Source: CAXQUZ01 sp942491145 (GTDB lineage Bacteria; Myxococcota_A; UBA796; UBA2385). Taken from it: a stretch of DNA of 64,000 nt. Shown here one piece after another: positions 8,514 through 17,361 of the stretch. A program made the translations under genes and the position numbers. The notes below the pieces were generated by a model. That model did no database searches. It saw nothing but the letters and a program-made list of their open reading frames with translations, and was not told where the DNA came from. How positions within the stretch are numbered: the stretch's first letter is position 1; each line of letters begins with the position of its first letter. Location: positions 1 to 64,000 of the forward strand of contig CALOBC010000029.1 of NCBI GenBank assembly GCA_942491145.1. The letters are read 5' to 3'.

Positions 8514-10556
8514 ATGCAGATCTTCTCCAAGCCCCTCGCCGCGGTCGCTCTGCTCGGCCTGTTGCACGCCGCCGGCTGCGCACCCAAGGTGGCCCAGACG
8601 GGACTGGAGAACGCAGTTCGGGGCAGTGCTGGCCATGCTGAGCTGCCACTGTGGCGCTCGCCAAGCGGGCGAAAGGTGTTCGTGGAAGCCGATCTGGGGG
8701 ACGGCAAGCCTCGGCTGTTCTTGCTCGACACTGGCGCCGATATCTCGGTCCTCAGCGCCGAGAGTGCTGCGGAGTTGGGCATAGTGGCAAGTGACTCCGG
8801 TGCGGGAGCCCTCGCCGGCCTCGGCGGCCGGGTGCAGCAATGGAAGAGCGCGATTGTCCCCGAGGTTGGCCTGGGTCCCTACGGCGTGACCAATGTGATG
8901 TTCGCGGTGGGCTTGCCCGGCATTCCCGAGCGTGTGGGAATGGCGCCATTGGCGGGCATTCTCGGCAACAATGTGTGGTCCCACTTTCAAGTGGTGGTCG
9001 ACTACCCTGCCAACACGCTCGAGCTCTGGCGTGACGGGCTGCCCATCCCGGAGACGGCGAGCTCACTGTGGTTTGACGGGTCCCACATCCGCACCTGGGC
9101 CACCCTCGAGATGCAGCCGCCTGACGGTGGTCCCGCGGTGCGCCATGCGTGGACGGTCGAGGTCGACACCGGCGCCACAGGCTTGCTGCTCTACGGCGAC
9201 CAACAAGGGGACGCCCGCCCGTTGCTCAAGCTGGCCCGCCCCGGCGAGGAGCCCATCTTCGGCGTGGGTGCGGATGCCGCGATGCCCTTGAGCACCTTCA
9301 TGCAGCAGACCCTGCGCTTGCCTGTGGTCGCCGTGGAGCTGGGGGGCGCCCGCATCGAAGAAGCGGTGCAGACCTCATGGTTGCCCGACCCTGGCAACAA
9401 CCAACCGCTCCGGCTCCAGGGGCTCGCAGGGCACGAGCTGTTTGACGAGCACCGGCTCATTCTCGACTACCTGGGGCGCAGCATCGCGCTGGCCCCATCC
9501 ACCCGTCCGCCCGTCGACCGCGACGTGCACGCTTGGGCGCTGGACCAGCTCAAGCGGGCCCGCACCCGGGACGACCGGCTCGCCCGCGCGCGCCTCAACG
9601 CCGGGCTGGGCCACGAAGACGAAGCCCGCGGAGAGCTCCGCCGGCTGCTCCGGGAGGATCCGGACGACACCGACGTGCGGGTGCTGCTTGCACGGCTGGA
9701 GCGGTTCGGCGGCGAAGCAGCGCTGGCGCTGGAGCACCTGTCGGCCCTCCCCGTCGAGGCCCTCGTCGACCAGGGTGAGATCCTCGCGGTCGTCAACAGC
9801 ACCTGGCTGGCTGGCGACCGAGACGCCGCCCGCACCCTCGCCGACCGGGCCGTGGCCGCTCGACCCGACGACCCTGGGGCCTGGCTTGCCTTGTCGGACA
9901 TCGCGCGGGTGCAGCACGACCTGGCCACGGCGCGCTCGTCTTTGCGCACGGCCACGAAGCTGACGGGAGAGCCGGACAGCCACTTGCTGCGGCGGGCCCT
10001 CTTGGCCCAAGCCGAGGGTGATCTCCACGGCGCCATCACCCACCTTCGGCGCATGATTCAGCTCTACCCTGGCGCACCGGTGACCCCGTGGATCTACGCA
10101 TGGACCGTGCGTCAGACCGCCGAAGCAGACTTGGCCATCGAAGACCTCGACAAGGCCCGAGAGCGACTGCATGACGGCGAAGGCCCCCTGGACTTCCTGG
10201 CCGCCGCCTACCGGCTGCTCAACCGCCCCGACCTCGCCCGGTCCCTCATGGACGCCGGGATCGCCCGGGACTGCGGGCTCGCGACCGAAGCGCCGGATCG
10301 CCAAAACTGCGAAGCGTGGTACCGGGCGGTCGCCGGCGTCGATCTGGACGGGGCGCGCACCCGCATCGACGCCGCGGTGCAAGCCCGCCCCCAGAACCAC
10401 CAGTTTCTCGACACCCTCGCGGTGGTCCTCGAAGCTCAGGGCGCGGCCTCCGCTGCCCGAGACGCTGCATGGGCCGCCGCACGGACCAACCCCGAAGACG
10501 TCTACCTGCTGTGGCAGGCAGACCGACTCGCCGCGGCCGCAACCGACGGCGGGTGA
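8514..10556 (+). CDS. Lipoprotein: retropepsin-type aspartyl protease plus TPR
   Basis: A 680-residue predicted lipoprotein (lipobox LLHAAGCAP). Its N-terminal half holds two aspartyl-protease active-site motifs, LFLLDTGADISVL (about residue 66) and VEVDTGATGLLLY (about residue 220). Each is followed by a hydrophobic-Gly segment, as expected of a two-lobed pepsin/retropepsin-like fold (aspartyl_protease_2 type). The second half, from about residue 340, is helical repeat sequence with TPR-like Ala/Leu periodicity (LARLERFGGEAALALEHL and many alike). ATG 8514 is chosen because the signal peptide starts there, although the frame is open for 46 codons upstream. An envelope-anchored protease with a TPR protein-binding arm is the inferred role; substrate unknown. 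The thermonuclease gene follows after 24 bases and may share its transcript. Confidence 0.85.
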   Translation: MQIFSKPLAAVALLGLLHAAGCAPKVAQTGLENAVRGSAGHAELPLWRSPSGRKVFVEADLGDGKPRLFLLDTGADISVLSAESAAELGIVASDSGAGALAGLGGRVQQWKSAIVPEVGLGPYGVTNVMFAVGLPGIPERVGMAPLAGILGNNVWSHFQVVVDYPANTLELWRDGLPIPETASSLWFDGSHIRTWATLEMQPPDGGPAVRHAWTVEVDTGATGLLLYGDQQGDARPLLKLARPGEEPIFGVGADAAMPLSTFMQQTLRLPVVAVELGGARIEEAVQTSWLPDPGNNQPLRLQGLAGHELFDEHRLILDYLGRSIALAPSTRPPVDRDVHAWALDQLKRARTRDDRLARARLNAGLGHEDEARGELRRLLREDPDDTDVRVLLARLERFGGEAALALEHLSALPVEALVDQGEILAVVNSTWLAGDRDAARTLADRAVAARPDDPGAWLALSDIARVQHDLATARSSLRTATKLTGEPDSHLLRRALLAQAEGDLHGAITHLRRMIQLYPGAPVTPWIYAWTVRQTAEADLAIEDLDKARERLHDGEGPLDFLAAAYRLLNRPDLARSLMDAGIARDCGLATEAPDRQNCEAWYRAVAGVDLDGARTRIDAAVQARPQNHQFLDTLAVVLEAQGAASAARDAAWAAARTNPEDVYLLWQADRLAAAATDGG

Positions 10557-10580
10557 GACCGCCCCACACCGGAGGCCACA

Positions 10581-11375
10581 ATGGGCCCACTCGTCGCACT
10601 CAGCCTGATCCTTGGGCTCGCTTCAGCCGCCGACCCGGCCACCGCCAGGGTGGTCAAAGTCTATGACGGCGACACCGTGACCCTCCACACCGGCGACAAG
10701 GTGCGGCTCAAGTGGGTCAACACCACCGAGCTGCGGCCGCCCGAGCCGTTCTCCGAAGAAGCCCGGGACGCCGCCGCCAAGCTCGTGATGGGCAAAGAAG
10801 TCGAGCTCATCTACGGAACCGGCGACAACCGCGATGGCTACGGTCGGCTGGTGGCGGGCATCAAGGTGGGCGACACCGAGCTGTCCATTCACTTGTTGGA
10901 GCTCGGCTTGGGTCATGTCTTCATCATCCCGCCGGACGCCCGTGACCCCTCCGATCTGCTCGCCGCCCAAGAGCGCGCCCGTGCGGCCAAGCTGGGCATG
11001 TGGGCCGACCCAGACTTCCAAGGTCCCGTCCGCATGACCAGCTTTCATGCCAACGGCCGGGGAGAGGACGCCAAGTTCGTCAATGGCGAGTACCTGCGGG
11101 TGTGCAACATCAGCGCCGGCCCGCTGGACCTGTCCCAGTTCCGCTTGCGCAACATGAACGGCAAGACCTTTGACTTGCCCAAGGTCACCATCCCGCCCGG
11201 ACACACCGTGAAGGTGCACTCCGGCAAGGGCACGCCCCAGACCGACGCCAGCAAGCAGCTCACCGCCTACTTGGGCAGCGAAGTGCCGGTCTACGACAAC
11301 AAGCGCGACCGTGTGGAATTCCTCGACGCCGAAGGCCACATCGTGGCCCAGCGTGACCACCGCACGAAGAACTGA
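10581..11375 (+). CDS. Secreted thermonuclease-like protein with lamin-tail domain
   Basis: A 264-residue exported protein: short signal peptide (LILGLASAA), then a staphylococcal-nuclease fold and a C-terminal lamin-tail domain (LTD). Nuclease landmarks are VVKVYDGDTVTLH (calcium Asp), KVRLKWVNTTELR (Arg of the first catalytic Arg and an acidic residue) and YGRLVAGIKV (second catalytic Arg). They agree with phosphodiester hydrolysis of DNA or RNA with calcium. From about residue 155, GEYLRVCNISAGPLDLSQF and the following GKTFDLP.VTIPPG segment match LTD, an Ig-like fold often attached to secreted nucleases. GGAGG sits five bases before the ATG. A scavenging or extracellular DNA-processing role is inferred. 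Confidence 0.9.
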   Translation: MGPLVALSLILGLASAADPATARVVKVYDGDTVTLHTGDKVRLKWVNTTELRPPEPFSEEARDAAAKLVMGKEVELIYGTGDNRDGYGRLVAGIKVGDTELSIHLLELGLGHVFIIPPDARDPSDLLAAQERARAAKLGMWADPDFQGPVRMTSFHANGRGEDAKFVNGEYLRVCNISAGPLDLSQFRLRNMNGKTFDLPKVTIPPGHTVKVHSGKGTPQTDASKQLTAYLGSEVPVYDNKRDRVEFLDAEGHIVAQRDHRTKN

Positions 11376-11386
11376 GCCCGTCGGCT

Positions 11387-12265
11387 TCAGCTGCGGCTGG
11401 GGTCAGGCGGCGGGTGCATCTCGTGGATGAGATCCCGCACTTGCCGCATGAGGGGGCGCAAGCTGCGGTGGGTGACCGCTCGGGCGGCTTCGTCCGGCGT
11501 GAACCAGCCCACTTCGAGCACACCTTCCCGTGTGGATGGCGCGAAGTCCGTCCGACGCTCCGGCGTGTCCATCAGGTACATGTGGAGGGTCTTCAGGCGG
11601 GGAGAGCCGTCCGGCGTGTGGAAGCCGTAGCGGATGTAGCCCAGCGGCCGTGAGATCTTGAGATCCAGCGCGCAGCCCATCTCTTCGCAGACCTCGCGCA
11701 CCGCTGCAGCCATGGGACTCTCCCCGGCCTCCAGCTTGCCCTTGGCGACTTCCCACGTGATGCCGCTTCGGCGCTGCACCCGAATGAGCGCGAGCTCTGG
11801 CCCCCGGGGACCGAGCACCATCGGGATGCCTCCGGCGGAGATCTGCTCAGCAAAGCCGGTGCGCAGGTTGAGCACATGGCGCAGCGGCACGGCGGTGGTC
11901 TGCCAGAGGCCCTTCGCATTGCGCTCGAAGTCACAGCCGTCCCGGCGGGCTCGGGACACGTCCACGTAAAGCACGATGGGCAGATCGGCTTGGCGGTGGG
12001 CGACTTGCCAAGCTTGGCCCTCATGGCGGGACAGATAGACCGGGCGACCACCTCGAATTTCGAGAGCACCCCGTGCGACGGCTTTCTCGACCCGTCTTTC
12101 GCTGGTCGCATGGTAGAGGATGTCGGGCGGACTGATGATCCGGCGCGTGCGACGGCGGCCCCGACGCCGACGAGCATCCGCTTCAGACGGCCCCCGCGGC
12201 TGGCGGCGTCCCCCAGGGGGAGCCCCGGGCTCGACAGGGCCGGGCACGGAATCGGAATCGGACAC
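11387..12265 (-). CDS. KptA/Tpt1-like domain fused to NUDIX hydrolase
   Basis: A 292-residue fusion. A basic Arg-rich tail (residues ~32-42, RRRRGRRRTRR) leads into a domain starting ILYHATSE and containing VYLSRHEGQAWQVAHRQ, then a Gly-x-x-Phe and LWQTTAVPL. This matches the NAD-binding ADP-ribosyltransferase-like lobe of RNA 2'-phosphotransferase (KptA/Tpt1), which moves an RNA 2'-phosphate to NAD. The usual N-terminal winged-helix lobe is absent. The C-terminal half is a NUDIX hydrolase with a complete box, GKLEAGESPMAAAVREVCEE followed by MG, fitting Gx5Ex7REUxEExGU. A NUDIX enzyme could clear the ADP-ribose-phosphate by-product, but that coupling is inference. Start is GTG 12265 with GGGGG upstream. 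It is convergent with the thermonuclease gene. Confidence 0.85.
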   Translation of the reverse strand: MSDSDSVPGPVEPGAPPGGRRQPRGPSEADARRRRGRRRTRRIISPPDILYHATSERRVEKAVARGALEIRGGRPVYLSRHEGQAWQVAHRQADLPIVLYVDVSRARRDGCDFERNAKGLWQTTAVPLRHVLNLRTGFAEQISAGGIPMVLGPRGPELALIRVQRRSGITWEVAKGKLEAGESPMAAAVREVCEEMGCALDLKISRPLGYIRYGFHTPDGSPRLKTLHMYLMDTPERRTDFAPSTREGVLEVGWFTPDEAARAVTHRSLRPLMRQVRDLIHEMHPPPDPSRS

Positions 12266-12362
12266 AGCGCCCCCAGGCGATCACAGGCCCCCGAGCTTGG
12301 GCGCTGACTCGATAGTCTACCGGCACCGGGGGTGCGGCGCCCGAGTCCGCGGCCACTTGCCG

Positions 12363-13424
12363 CTACTGGAGGGGATCCATCACGCTGCGCCACAGCGAGT
12401 CGGCGGTGCGCGCCGCAGCGTGGGTGGACTCGGCAAACCAAGCCCACCGCGCCAGGCGGTCTTCTGGCGGGTCGCCTCCCGGCACCACCACCGCGTACCG
12501 GGCATCGTCCACAAAGCGCCCACCAAGGAAGCGGTACGTTGCGGCCAACGAGGCGCTAGCATCGCTGCCGTCCCCAGTGGCCGCCAAGCCGTCGGCCAGC
12601 CCGACCGCCACGGCGTCCTTGGGGCCATCCAGCGCCGGCAACATGGCGTGGGAGGGCAAGCCACCAATCCGGCCCAGCACCTCAACCAGCCCGCACAGCA
12701 CCGCGCCCAACGCGGGATCGGCTTCAGCGTGGCCCAGCATCTCGCTGAACCAAGCATCCAAACGGCGGCGCACATGGGGCGTGCCCCGGGCCATGAGTGC
12801 GTCGAGGCGCCCGTCCCCCCGCGCTTCGAGCAGGGTGGAGAACGACGCAATCTCTTCGATGGGATCGGTCAGGGCACCGGTCTCGCTCATGAAGCGATTG
12901 AACGGGGCATTGGCCCGCCCGGTCATGGACCGGCCCGCACGCAGCGCCACCGCCAGCCGAACAAAGGGCGAGGTGGGCGCACCAAAGAGCAAGTCCAGCA
13001 GGCCCGGCTCGGGCGGACAGCCCAGCGCCGCGAGGGCCAAGCACAGCTCCCGTCCGCGCTCGCGCACCGCCCGCTCGGGGTGGCGCACCAAGTGGACGAA
13101 GCTGCGGGTGGCCGGGTGCATCCCTTGGCCCGAGCGGTCCAAGTAGAACCAGTCCCCCGCACCTTCAGCGCCCAAGCACGTCGCAAGCGGCGCATCCGCA
13201 GGCCCGGGAACCACGACCAGCGCGCCATTTCCGGGCCGACGACCGACCCCACAGGTCGCAAGGACCGCGCTGGACACGAGCGCGGGGCCCTCGACCGGTG
13301 TGATCTCTTCAGCACTGCCCACAATCGCGACGTCCAAGCGATGGCCGAAGCTGCGGGCCCGCGAGAGCAAGAGGATGCCGGCGGTGAGGGTTGCGGCGCT
13401 GTTGCCACGAAGTTCAACAGTCAA
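12363..13424 (-). CDS. Conserved-looking protein of unknown function
   Basis: A 353-residue cytoplasmic-looking protein that I do not recognise. The N-terminal ~110 residues alternate hydrophobic strands and loops (ILLLSRARSFGHRLDVAIVG, then ALVVVPGPADAPLA), which suggests an alpha/beta nucleotide- or metabolite-binding fold. The rest is helical, rich in Ala, Leu and Arg. There is no signal peptide or membrane segment. The start is taken as TTG 13424, because GAGGGAG lies six to seven bases before it and the protein-like sequence begins there; the frame is open further upstream but reads as Cys/Trp/Arg-rich noise. A long opposite-strand frame exists but is its shadow. It lies about 100 bases downstream of the membrane-protein gene on the same strand. 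Confidence 0.6.
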   Translation of the reverse strand: MTVELRGNSAATLTAGILLLSRARSFGHRLDVAIVGSAEEITPVEGPALVSSAVLATCGVGRRPGNGALVVVPGPADAPLATCLGAEGAGDWFYLDRSGQGMHPATRSFVHLVRHPERAVRERGRELCLALAALGCPPEPGLLDLLFGAPTSPFVRLAVALRAGRSMTGRANAPFNRFMSETGALTDPIEEIASFSTLLEARGDGRLDALMARGTPHVRRRLDAWFSEMLGHAEADPALGAVLCGLVEVLGRIGGLPSHAMLPALDGPKDAVAVGLADGLAATGDGSDASASLAATYRFLGGRFVDDARYAVVVPGGDPPEDRLARWAWFAESTHAAARTADSLWRSVMDPLQ

Positions 13425-13527
13425 CGGATACTCCCTCGGGCTGCCGCCTGCCCCACGCGCACTGTGACCTAATGTTCCACGCAGTGCACTGCCCGCCTTG
13501 GGCACAGATAGCTGCGCTGGTGCACAA

Positions 13528-14409
13528 TCAAGCGGCGCGGTCCGGCTTGCCGGCACCGAGATGCACCAGGCCCGCAGCGGTGTACAGCGGCACCAAGCTG
13601 CCGAAGAACACGGTGAGCGCAAGCCCCTGGGACCACAGCCCCCAGCACAGCAGCACCACGAAGCCCCACAGCCCGAGGCACCACAAGCCAAAGAAGCGAG
13701 CGTCCCCGTACGAGACGACCCCTGAGGTCACCAAGAAGCACTCATCAGAGTTTCCACGTATTCGCCGCCACACATCGTAGGTCAGCATCAGCATCACCAG
13801 GCGCAGCCCGACCGCACCGAACACCGCGCCCAGCCAGGCGACCATCAAGGCCACCGGTCGCCAGGGCACCTCCGGCCCCTCCCAAGCGAGAAAGCCAAAG
13901 ACCGCTGGAAACGCCACCAAGGTGCCGACCACGCCACTCTGGGTGAACCCGGCCCGCACCACGCCCCTGAGACGGGACGGCGCTTGCTGACCCGCGGGGG
14001 TGGGGCCGTGGTAGCGAACGGTGTTGGCCCCCTCCTGCCGGCTGAGCTCGATGCGGTGAGGGATGAACTCGGCGGCCAGCAGTCCGTTGCCCCCCCGCTC
14101 GGGCAACCAAGGCGTGAGCGAAGCACGGTCGGAGCGGCGCCCCACGGCGATGCCCGGATGGGCCACACCCGTCATCCGCAAGCTGTACGTGCCTTCGGTG
14201 TGGCGCGCTTGCACTTCTGCGCGGCCCGTCAGCAGCAGCGCCTCAGCCAACGCCCCGCCGGGACGGAGGAAGGCCACCAAGTGGGAGTCGAACGGTGCGA
14301 CCTCGACCTTCTCCGAGATCAAGCCCAGTTCGCCCTCACACACCATCTCGACCGGCCCGTGAAAGGACAGGATGCGCACAACATCTTCTGGCAGGTTGGG
14401 CAGCGGCAT
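13528..14409 (-). CDS. Membrane protein with split-barrel-like N-terminus
   Basis: A 293-residue protein in two parts. Residues 1-150 are soluble and beta-rich, with HLVAFLRPGG, ALLLTGRAEVQAR and a later FIPHRIELSRQEG. These recall FMN-binding split-barrel (pyridoxamine-phosphate-oxidase-like) proteins, but without a diagnostic FMN motif this is a guess. Residues ~165-285 contain four strongly hydrophobic helices (for example VALMVAWLGAVFGAVGLRLV and LWCLGLWGFVVLLCWGLW), with a polar loop YDVWRRIRGNSDECF between the second and third. An integral membrane protein is therefore supported; its role is unknown. It is probably transcribed with the unknown gene 100 bases downstream. Confidence 0.65.
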   Translation of the reverse strand: MPLPNLPEDVVRILSFHGPVEMVCEGELGLISEKVEVAPFDSHLVAFLRPGGALAEALLLTGRAEVQARHTEGTYSLRMTGVAHPGIAVGRRSDRASLTPWLPERGGNGLLAAEFIPHRIELSRQEGANTVRYHGPTPAGQQAPSRLRGVVRAGFTQSGVVGTLVAFPAVFGFLAWEGPEVPWRPVALMVAWLGAVFGAVGLRLVMLMLTYDVWRRIRGNSDECFLVTSGVVSYGDARFFGLWCLGLWGFVVLLCWGLWSQGLALTVFFGSLVPLYTAAGLVHLGAGKPDRAA

Positions 14410-14573
14410 GGCGGCGGGCGCTCAGGGGACGCGGGAGACGGTCAGTGTGACCTGCATGGCCAACGCGCTCAAGGGGGCCGCACCGCTGGGGCCCCCCGCA
14501 GCGCATGACCCATACCCCAAGACACCACGTACTGAACGCACGGAAGAACCGTAAACCTTGACTCGCCTTGGCC

Positions 14574-15152
14574 TCAGTGGACCAGCCCCAGTCCTTGCTG
14601 CCCATCGGGCACGACCTCGGGGACCACCGGCTGGAGGTTGAGCCAGAGCCGCTCCCGCCTCGCCGTCGAGAACCACCCGCCGACGCCTCCGGGCCGAGGC
14701 CAGCCGTCAACCGCGCTGCGGATCTGAGGCTCGGGCCACTGCAGCCCGCCTTCCGCCGCCAGCGGGGCGACCGCACTCCACCAGCGGTTGTCCGGCCACT
14801 CCACATAGACGACGGCGCCTGGGCACTCGGGTCGGCCCCGGCCCCGAAGCACAAGCACCCCCACCAGCGCGGTGCACACCACGTCGCTGGCGCGCTCTTT
14901 GTTCAGCTGGGCCGCGAGTGCCGAGATCAGCCGGGGTGCCCCCCGTCCGGCCACTCTTCGAACCTGGACCAGATCGAACTGCTCCACCCGATCTTCACGG
15001 AGCACCAGCAGGGCTGGATGGGGTCGCCCTTTGTCGAGGGCCCCACAAAGACGTCCCCACAGCGCATCACCGAGCGCTCGGTCACCGGTGTCGGGCAGCG
15101 CCGCCAGATCCCGAGAACTCCGACGCACACGCAAGGTCAGGCGAGAGGCCAT
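14574..15152 (-). CDS. Hypothetical protein, alpha/beta, 192 residues
   Basis: No family is recognised. The protein has an Arg-rich N-terminus, a segment of alternating strands (HPALLVLREDRVEQFDLVQV, then TALVGVLVLRGRGRP) and a Trp-rich C-terminal half (VYVEWPDNRWWSAVAPL). Third-position GC is high and even along the frame, as in neighbouring genes, which supports coding on this strand. GGAG lies about eight bases before ATG 15152. It sits between trmN6 and the membrane-protein gene, all on the minus strand. About 160 non-coding bases separate it from the latter; I see no feature in them. Confidence 0.5.
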   Translation of the reverse strand: MASRLTLRVRRSSRDLAALPDTGDRALGDALWGRLCGALDKGRPHPALLVLREDRVEQFDLVQVRRVAGRGAPRLISALAAQLNKERASDVVCTALVGVLVLRGRGRPECPGAVVYVEWPDNRWWSAVAPLAAEGGLQWPEPQIRSAVDGWPRPGGVGGWFSTARRERLWLNLQPVVPEVVPDGQQGLGLVH

Positions 15153-15290
15153 GGGACGGAGCTCCGGGTGGGGATGGGCGCCCTATCGCTGACCTCCAGC
15201 CTTCGCATCCTGCGACCCGCTCAGGGACCACTCCGCACGGACCGACGGCAGCTTTGGGGGGCCTTGAGCCGACACCTTGTCGCCCAGCGC

Positions 15291-16052
15291 TCAAGAGAGA
15301 ACGACGCCCAGCCGCGCATACATCGAGACGACCCGGCTGTGGAAGCGACCTCGACTGCGCATGGGCACAATCTCCTCGCAAGCCTCGCCCGGAACCGCGT
15401 CGGCGCGGCCCTCCAACAGGACCAGGGAAGGCTCAAGCCGCATCCGACGCGACAGGGGAAGACCATGGCGCGCCAGCAGCTTCGCCGCCTCGCGGGACCG
15501 AGAAGCCGGCAGCACCACACAGACCCGAGGGGCCATCGCCGCCGCCGCACCGATGAGATCGGACAACGAGCCCGCCAGCTCATGCCGTGCATGGGCCTTC
15601 AGCGGATCCGAAGACTTGGGCCCCCTGCCCGCAGGAAAGTACGGGGGATTGCAGACCACCAGATCAACCGGAGGCGCGTCCCAAGTCCGCACATCCGCCT
15701 GAACAAACCGGACATTGTCCAGCTCGCTCTCGGCCGCGGAGTGCCGAGCCATGGCCACCCACTCGGGGCGGACATCCACACCCGTGCAGGAGACCCCCAG
15801 ACGGGCCAACAACAGTGCCATCACACCGGAGCCAGTGCCCATGTCCACGACAGACCCGGGCTGGCCCCCTTCCAGCGCCCATGACGCCAGCAGAAAAGGA
15901 TCCATGGAGTAGCGAAAGCCACGCGAGGGCTGGTAGATGACCAGATCCTCCCTCGGGGTCTCACGCGAGAGCGGCGGAAGCTCAAGCTCCGCCAGTGTTT
16001 TGGGTTCAGCCGACAGTTCAGGCTCCGAGATCACGTCGCCAATCCGCACCAT
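15291..16052 (-). CDS. trmN6: tRNA1(Val) A37 N6-methyltransferase-like (TrmN6/YfiC)
   Basis: A class I SAM-dependent methyltransferase of the YfiC/TrmN6 type, which methylates the N6 of an adenine in tRNA. Landmarks: YQPSRGFRYSMDPFLLASWA (family-typical substrate-side lead-in), SAM motif I VVDMGTGSGVMALLLA, the acidic strand CTGVDVRPEWV, and the N6-adenine catalytic motif VVCNPPYFPAG. Length (about 250) fits the family. The start is uncertain: ATG 16052 or GTG 16034 both overlap the end of purD (stop at 16018) by 17-35 bases, so translation is probably coupled to purD. Distinguishing tRNA from a release-factor or other substrate is not possible here, but the Y/S-M-D-P-F lead favours TrmN6. 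Confidence 0.82.
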   Translation of the reverse strand: MVRIGDVISEPELSAEPKTLAELELPPLSRETPREDLVIYQPSRGFRYSMDPFLLASWALEGGQPGSVVDMGTGSGVMALLLARLGVSCTGVDVRPEWVAMARHSAAESELDNVRFVQADVRTWDAPPVDLVVCNPPYFPAGRGPKSSDPLKAHARHELAGSLSDLIGAAAAMAPRVCVVLPASRSREAAKLLARHGLPLSRRMRLEPSLVLLEGRADAVPGEACEEIVPMRSRGRFHSRVVSMYARLGVVLS

Positions 16053-17241
16053 TGAATCGGATCCGCGCCGTTCGCGCATAGGCCTTGGTGAGGGCTTCTT
16101 CCAAATCCACCCCAAGTGCAGTCACACCGAGAACCCGGCCGCCTGCCGTCTCGAGCGTACCACTGGTGGTTCTGCGAACACCGGCCAAGAAGACAACCTC
16201 GTCCGCGGTGCCCAGGTCGGCGCCCGTGATCTGGTCACCGCGCCGAGCGGTGCCCGGGTAGCCATCGGCACACATCACCACACACGCCGCCGCGCCCGAG
16301 TGCCACCGCAGGGGCCTATCGGTCAACGTCCCCTGAGCCGCGTTGAGCAGCACAGGCAGCAGATCTTCGTCGAGCATCATCATCAGCGGCTGGCACTCCG
16401 GGTCGCCGAAGCGCACGTTGAACTCCAGCACCTTCGGCCCGTCCGGCGTGAGCATCAGCCCGGCATACAAGACCCCCGCGAAGGGCGCCCCAGCGGCGGC
16501 CATGCCGTCCACCACCGGCTGGAGCACGGTGCGGTGCACATGATCAACAAAGCCCTCGGGCAGCCCCGGCGGCGGACAGATCGCCCCCATGCCCCCGGTG
16601 TTCGGTCCGACATCACCCTCGAACCGCCGCTTGTGGTCGCGGCAGGGCAGCAAGGGCACCGCGCGCTTGCCGTCACAGATGGCCAGCACCGAGACCTCGG
16701 GGCCGGTGAGTCGCTCTTCAATGAGCACCGCGCCCCCCTGGGGCCCCGCCTCACCCGCGAAGGCTGCGTCGATGGCCGCATGGGCCTCGTCGGCCGTGTC
16801 TGCGACCACGACACCCTTTCCGGCGGCGAGCCCGTCGGCCTTGATCACACAGGGGCCGTGGACGGCAGCATGGGCCTCATCCGCAGTCCGGCACAGTGCC
16901 GCCTGGGCCGTGGGAATGCCGTGGGCCAGCATGAACTCCTTCGCAAAGGCCTTCGATGCTTCCAACTGGGCAGCGGCCGCCCGCGGGCCAAATGCTGCGA
17001 CGCCCACCGCCTCCAACCGGTCCACAAGCCCGTCGGCAAGGGGCGCCTCAGGGCCGACCACCACGAGATCGACGCCGTTGGCTTTGGCCCACGCGACGAC
17101 CTCGCCATCCACCCGCGAGACGTCCGGTCCGAACGCCGGATGATCCCCAGCGACGCTGAGTCGAGTCAGCAAGGGGCTGCGCAAGATCCGCCAGCCGAGG
17201 GCATGTTCACGGCCACCGCCGCCCACCAGCAACACATGCAT
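16018..17241 (-). CDS. purD: Phosphoribosylamine-glycine ligase
   Basis: PurD joins glycine to phosphoribosylamine with ATP, the second step of purine synthesis. The 407-residue protein begins MHVLLVGGGGREHALG, the standard N-terminal loop. It has the ATP-grasp lysine segment VIKADGLAAGKGVVV (~residue 140), VLIEERLTGPEVSVLAICDG, the conserved PNTGGMGA, and the metal-binding EFNVRFGDPE near residue 290. The start at 17241 is fixed by GGAGGAGG six bases upstream; an in-frame upstream start would have no such site. It overlaps trmN6 downstream. purH lies about 2.8 kb upstream on the same strand with one TPR gene between. Confidence 0.96.
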   Translation of the reverse strand: MHVLLVGGGGREHALGWRILRSPLLTRLSVAGDHPAFGPDVSRVDGEVVAWAKANGVDLVVVGPEAPLADGLVDRLEAVGVAAFGPRAAAAQLEASKAFAKEFMLAHGIPTAQAALCRTADEAHAAVHGPCVIKADGLAAGKGVVVADTADEAHAAIDAAFAGEAGPQGGAVLIEERLTGPEVSVLAICDGKRAVPLLPCRDHKRRFEGDVGPNTGGMGAICPPPGLPEGFVDHVHRTVLQPVVDGMAAAGAPFAGVLYAGLMLTPDGPKVLEFNVRFGDPECQPLMMMLDEDLLPVLLNAAQGTLTDRPLRWHSGAAACVVMCADGYPGTARRGDQITGADLGTADEVVFLAGVRRTTSGTLETAGGRVLGVTALGVDLEEALTKAYARTARIRFNGADWRRDLGA

Positions 17242-17361
17242 GCCGACCTCCTCCGGCCGAGGCACCGTCCAGTCCCCTGCGCCGACTGGCTCCTACCCCC
17301 GCGCTGCGATGGCGGCACAAGTCCTCACGGCCACGGCACACACAGCCCGGCTTGGGACCGC

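Noticed and set aside
12120..13472. 450-codon plus-strand open frame opposite the 12363-13424 gene
   Set aside because: Its translation is Gln/His/Arg/Pro-rich without structure, typical of the antisense of a GC-rich gene; the minus strand has a GAGGGAG ribosome site and protein-like sequence.
14422..14676. 84-codon minus-strand frame between two hypothetical genes
   Set aside because: Overlaps the 14574-15152 gene by 100 bases and lacks a start or ribosome site in the non-overlapping part.
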